A stretch of DNA of 64,000 bases from NCBI GenBank assembly GCA_913064775.1, contig CAJYAD010000016.1:43539-107538 (forward strand). Reading direction: 5' to 3'. Below the pieces are notes generated by a model. That model saw only the letters and a program-made list of their open reading frames with translations, was not told where the DNA came from and did not search any database. Below are positions 9,307 to 19,002 of the stretch, piece after piece. The stretch's first letter is position 1. Every line of letters starts with the position of its first letter. The translations under genes were made by a program, and so were the position numbers. The stretch comes from an uncultured Albidovulum sp. GTDB taxonomy: Bacteria; Pseudomonadota; Alphaproteobacteria; Rhodobacterales; Rhodobacteraceae.

Positions 9307-10224
9307 TCAGCCAGACAGCACCGCCGCGCCGATCTCGGCCTTGCAGCGCGCGGCCATGAAATCCACGAACACCCGGATCTTGGGGTCCTTGAACCGCCGA
9401 TGCGGGTAGAGGCAGGACAATTGCGCCGGCACCGGCGGCGTAGGCTCGGCCACGATCTGCAGCCGCCCGTCACGCAGGTATTCCGCCACCTCGAACAGCG
9501 GCTTCATCACCACGCCGCGCCCATCCAGCGCCCAGCCGGTCAGCACGTCGCCATCATCGGATTCGAAAGGCCCCGAAATCTCGAACCGGCGGGGCCCCTC
9601 GGGGGTTTGCAACGTCCACTGGAATTCCTTGGCGCCGGGAAAGCGCAGGGTCAGGCAATCATGCCCCGCAACCAGCGCCGCACCATCCCCGGGCATCCCC
9701 CGCCGCGCGATATAGTCGGGCGCCGCGCACAGCACCCGCGGGCATTCGGCGATCACCCGGACCTTGAGGCTGCTGTCCTCGAGAATGCCCAGATGGAATG
9801 CCACGTCCAACCCCTCGCCCGCCACGTCGATCAACCGGTCCGACAGCCGCAGCCGCACGTCGATCTGCGGGTAGGCGTCCTTGAAGGCGGGGACGGCGGG
9901 GGCGATGAACCGCCGCCCGATCCCCAGCGGCGCGGCCACGAAGACGGTGCCGCGCGGGCTCTGGGTGGCACTGACCACGGCCGCCTCGGCCACGTCGATC
10001 GCTTCCAGCACCTTCAGCGCGCCGTCATAGAACAGCCGCCCGCTTTCGGTCGGATGCAGGCTGCGGGTGGTGCGGTTGAACAGCCGCACCCCCAGATGCT
10101 TCTCCATCTCCGCGATCCGGGCCGAGGCCACGGCGGGCGAGGTCCGCTGATCGCGCGCCGCCGCCGACATGCTGCCCAATTCGTAGACGCGGACGAACAT
10201 CTTGACGTTGTTCACATAGGACAT
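9307..10224 (-). CDS. LysR-family transcriptional regulator
   Basis: N-terminal wHTH (FVRVYELGSMSAAARDQRTSPAVASARIAEMEKHLGVRLFNRTTRSLHPTESG) and substrate-binding domain. Confidence 0.95.
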   Translation of the reverse strand: MSYVNNVKMFVRVYELGSMSAAARDQRTSPAVASARIAEMEKHLGVRLFNRTTRSLHPTESGRLFYDGALKVLEAIDVAEAAVVSATQSPRGTVFVAAPLGIGRRFIAPAVPAFKDAYPQIDVRLRLSDRLIDVAGEGLDVAFHLGILEDSSLKVRVIAECPRVLCAAPDYIARRGMPGDGAALVAGHDCLTLRFPGAKEFQWTLQTPEGPRRFEISGPFESDDGDVLTGWALDGRGVVMKPLFEVAEYLRDGRLQIVAEPTPPVPAQLSCLYPHRRFKDPKIRVFVDFMAARCKAEIGAAVLSG

Positions 10225-10323
10225 GGGGATTTTCTGTCCGGTTTTGAAAGTCCTCTGACATTTACAGAATTAACAAAAAGGTCATCCGCGGTATAGCGTC
10301 ATGGGAAACAGGAGGGACGGAAC

Positions 10324-11577
10324 GTGGATTACGCAATCCTCGAGGAATGGGCGCAGTTCGCGGTGCGATGGTTTCACGTCATCGCCGGCATCGCCTGGAT
10401 CGGGTCGTCCTTCTACTTCATCGCGCTCGACCTGGGGCTGCGGCGCGACCGGCCGCTGGCCTCGGGCGCGGATGGCGAGGAATGGCAGGTCCACGGCGGC
10501 GGCTTCTACCATATCGAGAAACACATGGTCGCCCCCGACAGCCTGCCCGAGCACCTGACCTGGTTCAAATGGGAAGCCTACACCACCTGGCTGACCGGCT
10601 TTCTGATGCTGATCCTGGTCTATTACATGGGGGCGAATATCTACCTGGTGGATCCGAACGTGCTGGCGATGCCCACCTGGGTGGCGATCTGCCTCTCGCT
10701 CGGCTCGCTCGCCTTCGGCTGGATCGCCTATGATCTGATCTGCAAGTCGCGCTTCGGCAACGACAGCGCGCGGCTGATGATCGGGCTATATGTGATCCTG
10801 GTGGCGATGGCCTGGGGCTATGCGCATGTGTTCTCGGGCCGCGCCGCGCTGTTGCATCTGGGCGCCTTCACCGCGACGATCATGTCGGCCAATGTCTTCA
10901 TGATCATCATCCCCAACCAGAAGATCGTGGTCGCCGACCTGCGCGCCGGCCGCACGCCTGACGCCAAATACGGGCGCATCGCCAAGCAGCGAAGCACGCA
11001 TAACAACTACCTGACGCTGCCGGTGCTGTTTCTGATGCTGTCGAACCACGCCCCGCTGGCGTTCGCGACAAAGTACAACTGGATCATCGCCAGCCTCGTC
11101 TTCCTGATGGGGGTGACGATCCGGCATTTCTTCAACACCTACCACAAGACGAAGCGGAAACTGTGGTGGACCTGGGCTCTGACCGCGCTGATCTTCGCGG
11201 TGATTGTCTGGCTCTCGATGGCACCCTTGCGCTCCGAAGAGGTAACCAAAGAGGCCCAGCTTTCCCCTACCGCCCTGCGCTACGCCCAGGCGCCCGGCTT
11301 TCAGGACGTGACCGACATCGTCACCGGCAATTGCACGATGTGCCATGCGCAAACGGCGGCCCAGAACGGCATCGTCCCCCACGCGCCGAAAGGCGTACTG
11401 CTGGAAACCCCGGCCGAGATCGCCCAGGAGGCGCGGCGCATCTATATCCAGGCCGGCGTGACCCATGCGATGCCGCCAGGCAGCTACAATTACATGGACC
11501 CCGCCGACCGCGCCAAGATCGTCGCATGGTTCCGCGCCGGCGAGGCCGGAATCAAGGGGCCGAAACAGGGCGGGTGA
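10324..11577 (+). CDS. puuD: Urate hydroxylase PuuD (multi-TM with C-terminal cytochrome c domain)
   Basis: WFHVIAGIAWIGSSFYFIALDLGLRR, GGGFYHIEKHMVAP, C-terminal CTMCH haem motif. Confidence 0.9.
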   Translation: MDYAILEEWAQFAVRWFHVIAGIAWIGSSFYFIALDLGLRRDRPLASGADGEEWQVHGGGFYHIEKHMVAPDSLPEHLTWFKWEAYTTWLTGFLMLILVYYMGANIYLVDPNVLAMPTWVAICLSLGSLAFGWIAYDLICKSRFGNDSARLMIGLYVILVAMAWGYAHVFSGRAALLHLGAFTATIMSANVFMIIIPNQKIVVADLRAGRTPDAKYGRIAKQRSTHNNYLTLPVLFLMLSNHAPLAFATKYNWIIASLVFLMGVTIRHFFNTYHKTKRKLWWTWALTALIFAVIVWLSMAPLRSEEVTKEAQLSPTALRYAQAPGFQDVTDIVTGNCTMCHAQTAAQNGIVPHAPKGVLLETPAEIAQEARRIYIQAGVTHAMPPGSYNYMDPADRAKIVAWFRAGEAGIKGPKQGG

Positions 11578-11653
11578 GGTTTTGTTGAAAGCAAGGCCGC
11601 GCGTTGCAGGCCTCGGCGTCATCGTCACTCGGCCCGATGGCGCTCAGATGGCG

Positions 11654-11730
11654 CCCCCGTGGAGTATTTACCCCAAGGTGAAGAGCAAAGAGCACTCTTC
11701 GCTTTCACTTTGGCATAAATATCCCGGGGG
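11654..11730. repeat. Imperfect palindromic intergenic element (CCCCCGTGGAGTATTTACCCCAAGGTGAAG...CTTTCACTTTGGCATAAATATCCCGGGGG)
   Basis: Two ~36-38 nt arms are imperfect reverse complements; lies between convergent puuD and znuB; the left arm resembles the copy at 37997. Confidence 0.75.
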
Positions 11731-11783
11731 CGCAGGGGGCAGCGCCCCCGCCGCTGAGATTGCAAGTATCGAAAGCGCCGCCC

Positions 11784-12578
11784 CTACCCGCGCAGCCGCA
11801 TCCCTCCGAACCCCGCCGATAGCGCGAAGACCACAGCCGCCGCGCAGACGATCGAGGGCCCCGCCGGCGTGTCGAAGCGCAACGAAGCCCAAAGCCCCGC
11901 CAGCACCGCCGCCGCGCCGATCAGCGACGCGAAGACGGCCATGCGTTCCGGCGTGCGCGCAAAGCCCCGCGCCGCCGCCGCCGGGATGATCAGCATCGCC
12001 GCGATCAGCAGCGCGCCGACCACCTTGATCGCCACCGCCACCACCACCGCCAGCGCCAGCGTCAGCACCAGACGCTCACGCCCGGGGTTCACCCCCGAAG
12101 CCTGGGCCAGATCCTCGCTCAGCGTCGCCGTCAAGAGGCCCGGCCAGCGCCAGGCAAGCCCCGCCAGAACCAACGCCGCGCCGCTCCAGATCAGCCAGAC
12201 ATCGTTCCATGACACCGCCAGAATATCGCCGAACAGATAGGCCTCCAGATCGACGCGGACGCCCGACACGAAGCTGATCGCCACCAGCCCGACCGCCAGC
12301 GCGGAATGGGCCAGCACGCCCAGCGTGGTGTCGATCGCCCAGCCGCGCCCCGCCAGCGCCGAGACCGTCAGCGCCATCAGCAGCGCCACCCCCAGCGTGC
12401 CGGCGTAGATCGAGACCGAAAAGCCCAGCGCCAGCGCGACCCCCAGGATCGCCGCATGCGCCGTGGCATCACCGAAAAAGGCCATCCGGCGCCAGACCAC
12501 GAAACAGCCCAGCGGCCCCGCCGCCAGCGCCAACCCGATGCCCGCAAGGGCCGCGCGGATCAGGAAGGGTTCAAACAT
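11784..12578 (-). CDS. znuB: Zinc ABC transporter permease ZnuB
   Basis: ABC-3 permease (LALAAGPLGCFVVWRRMAFFGDATAHAAILGVALA); operonic with znuC. Confidence 0.93.
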   Translation of the reverse strand: MFEPFLIRAALAGIGLALAAGPLGCFVVWRRMAFFGDATAHAAILGVALALGFSVSIYAGTLGVALLMALTVSALAGRGWAIDTTLGVLAHSALAVGLVAISFVSGVRVDLEAYLFGDILAVSWNDVWLIWSGAALVLAGLAWRWPGLLTATLSEDLAQASGVNPGRERLVLTLALAVVVAVAIKVVGALLIAAMLIIPAAAARGFARTPERMAVFASLIGAAAVLAGLWASLRFDTPAGPSIVCAAAVVFALSAGFGGMRLRG

Positions 12579-13341
12579 GGTCGGCCTCGCGCGTCCTGGG
12601 CTGGCCAGCGTCGGGATCGTGGCTGTGATCGTGGTCATGATCGTGATCGTGGTCATGCTGGTAAAGCGCCAGCGCGCCGCGCGTGCCCAGACCAAAGAGC
12701 GCCCGGTATTCCGGCGCGTTCGACACCACATGCGGCGTGCCCTGGCAGCAGACATGCCCGTTGAGGCAGATCACCCGGTCCGAGGCGCTCATCACCACAT
12801 GCAGATCATGGCTGACCATCAGGATCGCGCAGCCCGTTTCGATCCGCACCTTCTCGATCAACTCGTAGAAGGCGGCCTCGCCCGGCTGGTCCAGGCCCTG
12901 GGTCGGCTCATCGAGGATCAGCAAATCGGGCTGCTCTAGCAGCGCGCGGGCCAGCAGCACCCGCTGCAACTGACCGCCCGAAAGACCCAGCATCTGGCGC
13001 TCTTCCATCCCGGACATGCCGACCTGGGCAAGGGCCGTGGCAGCCTCGGCCGCACTGTGGCGCCGGGGCAGCGACAGAAAGCGGCGCACGGGCAGCGGCA
13101 GCCCCCCGTCGATATGCAGCTTTTGCGGCACATAGCCCAGCCGCAGGCCGGGCTTGCGCGTCACCTTGCCCGACGCCAGCGGCTGGATCCCAAGGAGCGC
13201 GCGCAAAAGCGTCGACTTGCCCGAGCCGTTGGGCCCGACGATGGTGACGATCTCGCCGGGCTCGAGCGCCAGATCCACCCCTTCCAGCACCGTCGCGCCG
13301 CCCAGTTGGACGGTCAGGCCGTGCGCTTCGATCAGGCTCAT
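12571..13341 (-). CDS. znuC: Zinc ABC transporter ATP-binding protein ZnuC
   Basis: Walker A GPNGSGKST, signature LSGGQLQRV, Walker B LLILDEPTQGLD; His/Asp-rich tail. Confidence 0.94.
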   Translation of the reverse strand: MSLIEAHGLTVQLGGATVLEGVDLALEPGEIVTIVGPNGSGKSTLLRALLGIQPLASGKVTRKPGLRLGYVPQKLHIDGGLPLPVRRFLSLPRRHSAAEAATALAQVGMSGMEERQMLGLSGGQLQRVLLARALLEQPDLLILDEPTQGLDQPGEAAFYELIEKVRIETGCAILMVSHDLHVVMSASDRVICLNGHVCCQGTPHVVSNAPEYRALFGLGTRGALALYQHDHDHDHDHDHSHDPDAGQPRTREADHV

Positions 13342-13871
13342 GCGCGGGCCTCCGAGGCGGAGGATTGGCAGGTGGGGCACAGGCCCACCGCCTCGACATT
13401 GGCGCGGTCGATGACGAAATCGACATCCCGCGCGGCCAGTTTAAGGGCCTCGTAGACCCGTGCCCCGGGGGCCTCGGCGATCGCGTCGCAGCCGGTGCAG
13501 ATCAGGAAGACGGGACGGTGCGCCTCGCCCGGGCGGGCGCAGGCGGCGAAGGCGTTCAGGCGGCGGATGCGGTGCGCAAGCCCCTGTTCCACCAGGAATT
13601 CCAGCGCGCGGTAGGCCACCGGAGGCTGCTTGCCGAAACCATCCTCGGCCAGCCGGTCCAGCACCTCATAGGCGCCCATCGCCCGGTGTTGTTCCAGCAG
13701 GATCTCTAGCGTGCGGCGGCGTACCGGCGTCAGCCGCAGGCCGCGCGCGGTGGTCAGCGCCTCGGCCCGGGCCAGCGCCTCGGTGGTGCAATGGCCGTGG
13801 TCGTGGCTGTAAAAGGCGCGGCCGGGGTCGTCCTCGGCGCGCGGGGGATCGGCGGGGGTGGAATCGGGCAT
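13338..13871 (-). CDS. zur: Fur-family zinc uptake regulator (Zur)
   Basis: Fur-family fold (LTPVRRRTLEILLEQHRAMGAYEVLDRL) with CTGC and CPTC; ATGA overlap with znuC. Confidence 0.92.
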   Translation of the reverse strand: MPDSTPADPPRAEDDPGRAFYSHDHGHCTTEALARAEALTTARGLRLTPVRRRTLEILLEQHRAMGAYEVLDRLAEDGFGKQPPVAYRALEFLVEQGLAHRIRRLNAFAACARPGEAHRPVFLICTGCDAIAEAPGARVYEALKLAARDVDFVIDRANVEAVGLCPTCQSSASEARA

Positions 13872-13905
13872 CTGGGCCTCGCGGAAAGTTATGCTATCAC
13901 ATATC

Positions 13906-13935
13906 TTGACATGTTACCTTATTACATACGATATA
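13906..13935 (+). promoter_or_regulatory. Putative znuA promoter (TTGACA-N17-CGATAT) with a candidate Zur operator ATGTTACCTTATTACAT in the spacer
   Basis: Imperfect dyad ATGTtA.../...TaACAT at 13911-13927 overlapping the -35 and spacer, in the zur/znuA divergent gap. Confidence 0.55.
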
Positions 13936-13967
13936 CCGCTCCGGCCCACAACCCCTGGAGGCTTCTC

Positions 13968-14885
13968 ATGACGTTCTACCCCTTTCGCGGCCTCGTTGCC
14001 GCTATGACGCTGGCCCTGATGGGCGCCCAGGCGCAGGCCGAGGTGCCCCGGGTGGTGACCGATATTCCACCGGTCGAATCGCTGGTGGCGCAGGTGATGG
14101 GCGATCTGGGCCGCCCCGAGGTGCTGACCGGCAAGGGCGCCGATCCACATAACCTGCAACTGCGCCCCTCGCAGGCGGTGGCGTTGGCGCAGGCGGATCT
14201 GGTGTTCTGGATCGGGCCCGAGCTGACGCCGTGGCTGGCGCGCGCGCTGCAAGGCTCTGGCGACAAGGCCAAAACAGTGGCGCTGCTGCATCTGCCGGGC
14301 ACCCGGACGCTGGATTACAGCGCCGGACAGGGCGATCCCGCGGCCGCCCAAGACGACCACGACCACGGCGCGCTGAACCCCCATGCCTGGCTGGATCCGG
14401 ACAACGCGCGGCTCTGGCTGACGGTGATCGCGGCGGATCTGGCGCAGGCCGATCCCGCCCACGCGGCGGAATACCGCGCCAATGCCAAGGTGGCCGACGC
14501 CGCAGTGGCCCGCGCCGATGCCCGCGCCCGGCAGATCCTCGCCCCGGTCGGCGCGCATCCGATCATCGTCTATCACGATGCGCTGGGCTATTTCGCGCGC
14601 CACTACGGGCTGAATCTGGCGGGTTCGATCTCGCTGGGCGATGCCGCGACACCCGGGGCGCGGCGGCTGGCCGATATTCGCGCACTTCTGGCGCGGGACG
14701 GGGCGGTCTGCGTGTTCCCGGAAGCCGGAGTCGATCCGCGCCTCGTGCAGACGGTCGCGCAGGGAACCCGCGCGAAGATCGGCGCCCCGCTGGACCCGCC
14801 GGGCACGATGCTGGCGCGCGGGCCCAAGCTCTATGAGCGCCTGATCGACGGCATGGCCCAGAAGATCGCCGATTGCGCCGGCTAA
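13968..14885 (+). CDS. znuA: Zinc ABC transporter substrate-binding protein ZnuA
   Basis: Signal peptide; VVTDIPPVESLVAQVMGDLGRPEVLTGKGADPHNLQLRPSQ; DDHDHGALNPHAWLDPDNA. Confidence 0.94.
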   Translation: MTFYPFRGLVAAMTLALMGAQAQAEVPRVVTDIPPVESLVAQVMGDLGRPEVLTGKGADPHNLQLRPSQAVALAQADLVFWIGPELTPWLARALQGSGDKAKTVALLHLPGTRTLDYSAGQGDPAAAQDDHDHGALNPHAWLDPDNARLWLTVIAADLAQADPAHAAEYRANAKVADAAVARADARARQILAPVGAHPIIVYHDALGYFARHYGLNLAGSISLGDAATPGARRLADIRALLARDGAVCVFPEAGVDPRLVQTVAQGTRAKIGAPLDPPGTMLARGPKLYERLIDGMAQKIADCAG

Positions 14886-14892
14886 GGGGTGC

Positions 14893-14914
14893 GGCCCGGC
14901 CGGCTGGCCGGGCC
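14893..14914. terminator. Perfect 9-bp stem hairpin GGCCCGGCC-GGCT-GGCCGGGCC between convergent znuA and moaB
   Basis: Direct inspection; no strong T-tract, so terminator function is tentative. Confidence 0.45.
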
Positions 14915-15456
14915 TATTTGCGCCGGAGGTGTTCGTCCAGCCGGGGCATCATCTCGATGAAATTGCAGGGCCTGTGGCGGTAATCGAGCTGGAATTTCAG
15001 GATCTCGTCCCAGGCGTCGCGGCAGGCGCCGGGGCTGCCCGGCAGCGCGAAAAGATAGGTCCCCCCCGCCACGCCGCCGGTGGCGCGCGATTGCACCGCC
15101 GAGGTGCCGATCTTCTGCATCGACACGATGGTGAACACCGTGGCAAAGGCCTCGATCTCCTTCTCGTAGACGTCGCGGTGGGCCTCGACCGTCACGTCGC
15201 GGCCGGTCAGCCCGGTGCCGCCGGTCGAGATCACCACATCGACGCCCGGATCGGCGATCCAGACGCGCAACTGGTCGGCGATCAGCGCGCGCTCATCCGC
15301 CACGATGGCACGGGCGGCAAGGCTATGGCCGGCCTCGGTCAGGCGCGCGACCAGCGTGTCGCCGGATTTGTCCTCGGCCTCGGTCCTTGTGTCGGAAACC
15401 GTCAGCACCGCGATGCGGACGGGGATGAAGTCGAGGGATTCGTCGATGCGGCTCAT
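14914..15456 (-). CDS. moaB: Molybdenum cofactor biosynthesis protein MoaB
   Basis: VLTVSDTRTEAEDKSGD, VVISTGGTGLTGRDVT, FALPGSPGA. Confidence 0.93.
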   Translation of the reverse strand: MSRIDESLDFIPVRIAVLTVSDTRTEAEDKSGDTLVARLTEAGHSLAARAIVADERALIADQLRVWIADPGVDVVISTGGTGLTGRDVTVEAHRDVYEKEIEAFATVFTIVSMQKIGTSAVQSRATGGVAGGTYLFALPGSPGACRDAWDEILKFQLDYRHRPCNFIEMMPRLDEHLRRK

Positions 15457-16286
15457 GGCAGACCCTTCAGCCTTGCGCGAAGATCCAGAAGATCCGCCCA
15501 GGCCTCGCGCTTGGCGTGGGGGTTGCGCAGCAGATAGGCGGGATGGAAGGTCGGCAGGACCGGCAGGCCCAGCGCCTCGGCCCATTGGCCGCGCATCCGG
15601 GTGATGCCGCGCCGCCCCAGCACCGCCGCGCAGGGCGTGTTGCCCATCAGTACCAGAATATCGGGTGCCGCCAGTTCCAGATGGCGCCGCACGAAGGGCA
15701 TCATCATCGCGATCTCGGCGGCTTCGGGATCGCGATTCTGGGGCGGACGCCAGGGCAGGATGTTGGCGATGTAGACCGCGCCCCCCGGATCGGGGTTAGA
15801 GCGCGACAGCCCGATCGCGGCCAGCATCCGGTCCAGCAATTGCCCGGCGCGGCCGACGAAGGGCTTGCCCTGAATATCCTCGTCGCGTCCCGGGGCCTCG
15901 CCCAGGATCATCACCCGGGCGGCGGGGTTGCCATCGGCGAAGACGGTGGTCTTGGCGCCGCGCTTCAACTCGCACAGCGCAAAGCCCGCGATCGCCGCGT
16001 GCAGGGCCTCCAGATCCGGCGCGGCGCGCGCGGCGTCTTCCGCCACGGCCACCGGATCGGGGCCGGCCACCCGCAGCGGCATGGGATGCGGCACGGCGCC
16101 CGGGCCCGGCATCGGCAGCGCGGGGCCGGACTGAGCGGGGGGGGCGCTGGCCTCGGCCTCGGCATGGGCCTCGTAGCGGTTGATCGGGGTCTCGGCCAAG
16201 GCCTCGTCCGCGCCCAGCTCGACCTGCCACGCCAGCATCGCCAGCGCGGTGTCGAAATCGAGATCACTTAGGGCCCCTGCTTCCAT
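15453..16286 (-). CDS. Family-4 uracil-DNA glycosylase
   Basis: VMILGEAPGRDEDIQGKPFVGRAGQLLDRML; ILPWRPPQNRDP; TFHPAYLLRNP. Confidence 0.93.
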   Translation of the reverse strand: MEAGALSDLDFDTALAMLAWQVELGADEALAETPINRYEAHAEAEASAPPAQSGPALPMPGPGAVPHPMPLRVAGPDPVAVAEDAARAAPDLEALHAAIAGFALCELKRGAKTTVFADGNPAARVMILGEAPGRDEDIQGKPFVGRAGQLLDRMLAAIGLSRSNPDPGGAVYIANILPWRPPQNRDPEAAEIAMMMPFVRRHLELAAPDILVLMGNTPCAAVLGRRGITRMRGQWAEALGLPVLPTFHPAYLLRNPHAKREAWADLLDLRARLKGLP

Positions 16287-16425
16287 GCCCGGAAGTTAGG
16301 CGATTCCGCGGGCGGTTGGAACCGGTTTCGCCGCGCTTGACTTCCGCCTCCCCCAGTCGCAAAAAGCCCCGATATACCCGCAATCGGGCGTTCCGTGGGC
16401 GCCAAACCGACGAGGAGGAAGGCCG

Positions 16426-18384
16426 ATGAGCCTTGACCAGTCCAAGATTTCCCTGACATTTCCCGATGGCAATGCGCGCGAATACGCCGCCGGCGTGACC
16501 GCCGCCGAAGTGGCGGCCGACATCTCTAAATCGCTGGGCAAGAAGGCGATCTCGGCGCAGCTGGACGGCAAGCACTGGGATCTGCAATGGCCGATCGAGG
16601 CCGACGCGCAGATCGCCATCAACACGCTGGCCGATGACGCCCCCGCGCTGGAACTGATCCGCCACGATCTGGCGCATATCATGGCCCGCGCGGTGCAGGC
16701 GATCTGGCCCGACGTGAAGGTCACCATCGGCCCCGTCATCAAGGACGGCTGGTATTACGATTTTGATCGGGCCGAGCCCTTCACCCCCGAAGATCTGGGC
16801 GCCATCGAGAAGAAGATGAAGGAGATCATCAATCTTCGCGATCCGGTCCGCACCGAGATCTGGGACCGCGACCGCGCCATCGCCCATTACCGCGAGTCGG
16901 GCGAGCCCTATAAGGTAGAGTTGGTCGAGGCGATCCCCGCCGACCAGAAGCTCCGCATGTACTGGCACGGCGACTGGCAGGATCTGTGCCGCGGCCCGCA
17001 TCTGCAACACACCGGCCAGGTGCCCGCGGACGGCTTCAAGCTGATGAACGTGGCCGGCGCCTATTGGCGCGGCGACAGCTCCAAGCCGATGCTGCAGCGC
17101 ATCTACGGCGTGGCGTTCCGGAACCGCGACGATCTGAAGGCCCATCTGACCATGCTGGAAGAGGCCGCCAAGCGCGACCACCGCAAGCTGGGCCGCGAGA
17201 TGAACCTGTTCCACATGCAGGAAGAGGCCCCCGGTCAGGTGTTCTGGCATCCGAACGGCTGGACCATCTACACCACGCTGCAGGATTACATGCGCCGCAA
17301 GCAGCGCGTCGGCGGCTATGTCGAGGTCAACACCCCGCAGGTGGTAAACCGGACATTGTGGGAAAAGTCCGGGCATTGGGCGAACTATCAGGAGCATATG
17401 TTCATCGTCGAGGTGGACGAGGAACATGCGCGTGAAAAGACCGTCAACGCGCTGAAGCCGATGAATTGCCCGTGCCATGTGCAGATTTTCAACGTCGGGC
17501 TGAAAAGCTACCGGGACCTGCCTTTGCGGATGGCCGAATTCGGCTCGTGCAACCGGTATGAGCCGTCAGGTGCCTTGCACGGCATCATGCGGGTGCGCGG
17601 GTTTACCCAGGACGATGCGCATATCTTTTGCCGCGAGGATCAGATCGAGGCGGAATGCGCCAGGTTCATCGATTTCCTATCGTCGGTCTACAGCGATCTT
17701 GGCTTCGAGAATTTCGAGATCATGTTCGCCACACGGCCCGAAAAACGCGTAGGGACCGAGGAATCCTGGAACAAGATGGAGGCGGCGCTGGAGGCGGCAA
17801 TCAAGAAGACCGGTCATTCCTACACGCTTGATCCCGGCGAGGGCGCGTTCTATGCGCCCAAGCTCGATTTCAAGCTGACCGATGCCATCGGCCGGGTCTG
17901 GCAATGTGGGACGTTCCAAGTCGACCCGAACCTGCCGGAACGTCTGGACGCCACGTACATTGCCGAAGATGGTGCCAAGCACCGGCCCTACATGCTACAC
18001 CGCGCCTGTCTGGGGTCGTTCGAGCGGTTCATCGGCATCCTTATCGAGAACTGGGCGGGCAAGCTGCCGATGTGGCTGGCACCGCGTCAGGTGGTCGTGG
18101 CCTCGATCGTGTCAGATGCGGATAACTATGTGCGGGAGGTCGTCGCGGCCCTGCAGGCGCAGGGCGTGCGGGCCGAGGCGGATACGCGGAACGAAAAGAT
18201 CAACTACAAGGTCCGCGAGCATTCGCTTGGCAAGGTGCCGGTGATCCTGGCGATCGGGATGAAAGAGGTCGAGGAGCGCAGCGTCTCGGTCCGCCGACTG
18301 GGCGAGAAGACGACCCAGACCATGCCGCTGGACGGCATCATCTCCGACCTCGCGGCCGAAGGCACCCCGCCCGACCTGCGCTAG
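16426..18384 (+). CDS. thrS: Threonine--tRNA ligase
   Basis: 652 aa; TGS domain, catalytic core ([28 protein letters not shown]) and anticodon-binding domain. Confidence 0.98.
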   Translation: MSLDQSKISLTFPDGNAREYAAGVTAAEVAADISKSLGKKAISAQLDGKHWDLQWPIEADAQIAINTLADDAPALELIRHDLAHIMARAVQAIWPDVKVTIGPVIKDGWYYDFDRAEPFTPEDLGAIEKKMKEIINLRDPVRTEIWDRDRAIAHYRESGEPYKVELVEAIPADQKLRMYWHGDWQDLCRGPHLQHTGQVPADGFKLMNVAGAYWRGDSSKPMLQRIYGVAFRNRDDLKAHLTMLEEAAKRDHRKLGREMNLFHMQEEAPGQVFWHPNGWTIYTTLQDYMRRKQRVGGYVEVNTPQVVNRTLWEKSGHWANYQEHMFIVEVDEEHAREKTVNALKPMNCPCHVQIFNVGLKSYRDLPLRMAEFGSCNRYEPSGALHGIMRVRGFTQDDAHIFCREDQIEAECARFIDFLSSVYSDLGFENFEIMFATRPEKRVGTEESWNKMEAALEAAIKKTGHSYTLDPGEGAFYAPKLDFKLTDAIGRVWQCGTFQVDPNLPERLDATYIAEDGAKHRPYMLHRACLGSFERFIGILIENWAGKLPMWLAPRQVVVASIVSDADNYVREVVAALQAQGVRAEADTRNEKINYKVREHSLGKVPVILAIGMKEVEERSVSVRRLGEKTTQTMPLDGIISDLAAEGTPPDLR

Positions 18385-18424
18385 GGGCGGCGGCGCCCGC
18401 CCACCCACCTGACCGCGGCCGGCC

Positions 18425-18940
18425 CTAGCGCAATTGCCTGGGCCGGTGCCGGCGCCAGATGATTCGCGCGGCGATTTCGGGGCCGTCGAGGGCGGCGATC
18501 AGGGCATGGGTATCCAGCCCCGGAAGGCCCGCGAAGGCATCGAACAGCGCCTCGGCGCCTTTGGCCGCGATCGGGATGAACAGGATCGTCCCGTCAGGCT
18601 GCGACAGCCGCCAGGCGCGTTCGCCGCGATAGGCGACCAACGACAATTCCGACAGCTCCGCCAGCGCGACATAGCCGCCATGGCGCGGCCCGAAATAGCC
18701 GATCTGGCCCTCGATCACCTCGACCACGCCGGGCGCGCCGGCGCCGCGGGCGAAACGCACCCGGCGCACGGCCAGCAGGCCCATCCCCGCGCCGATCAGC
18801 ACGACCGCCCCCCCCAGCACCGCAAAGAACAGCCCGCCCCAGGACAGGATCCAAAGCCCCGAGGCGACGATCGCGGCGGCCACGATCGCCTCGCGCCAGC
18901 GATGCAGCAAGGACACCGCTTCGGGGCGCAGGAAGGCCAT
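18425..18940 (-). CDS. Hypothetical membrane protein (two TM segments near the N-terminus)
   Basis: 171 aa ORF between thrS and rsmE; hydrophobic N-terminal half. Confidence 0.6.
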   Translation of the reverse strand: MAFLRPEAVSLLHRWREAIVAAAIVASGLWILSWGGLFFAVLGGAVVLIGAGMGLLAVRRVRFARGAGAPGVVEVIEGQIGYFGPRHGGYVALAELSELSLVAYRGERAWRLSQPDGTILFIPIAAKGAEALFDAFAGLPGLDTHALIAALDGPEIAARIIWRRHRPRQLR

Positions 18941-19002
18941 GGCTCAGCCCTCCGGCCCAGGGCGGCGGGCGGGGCCGCGCACAGGGCGACAGGCAGGGCG
19001 AC

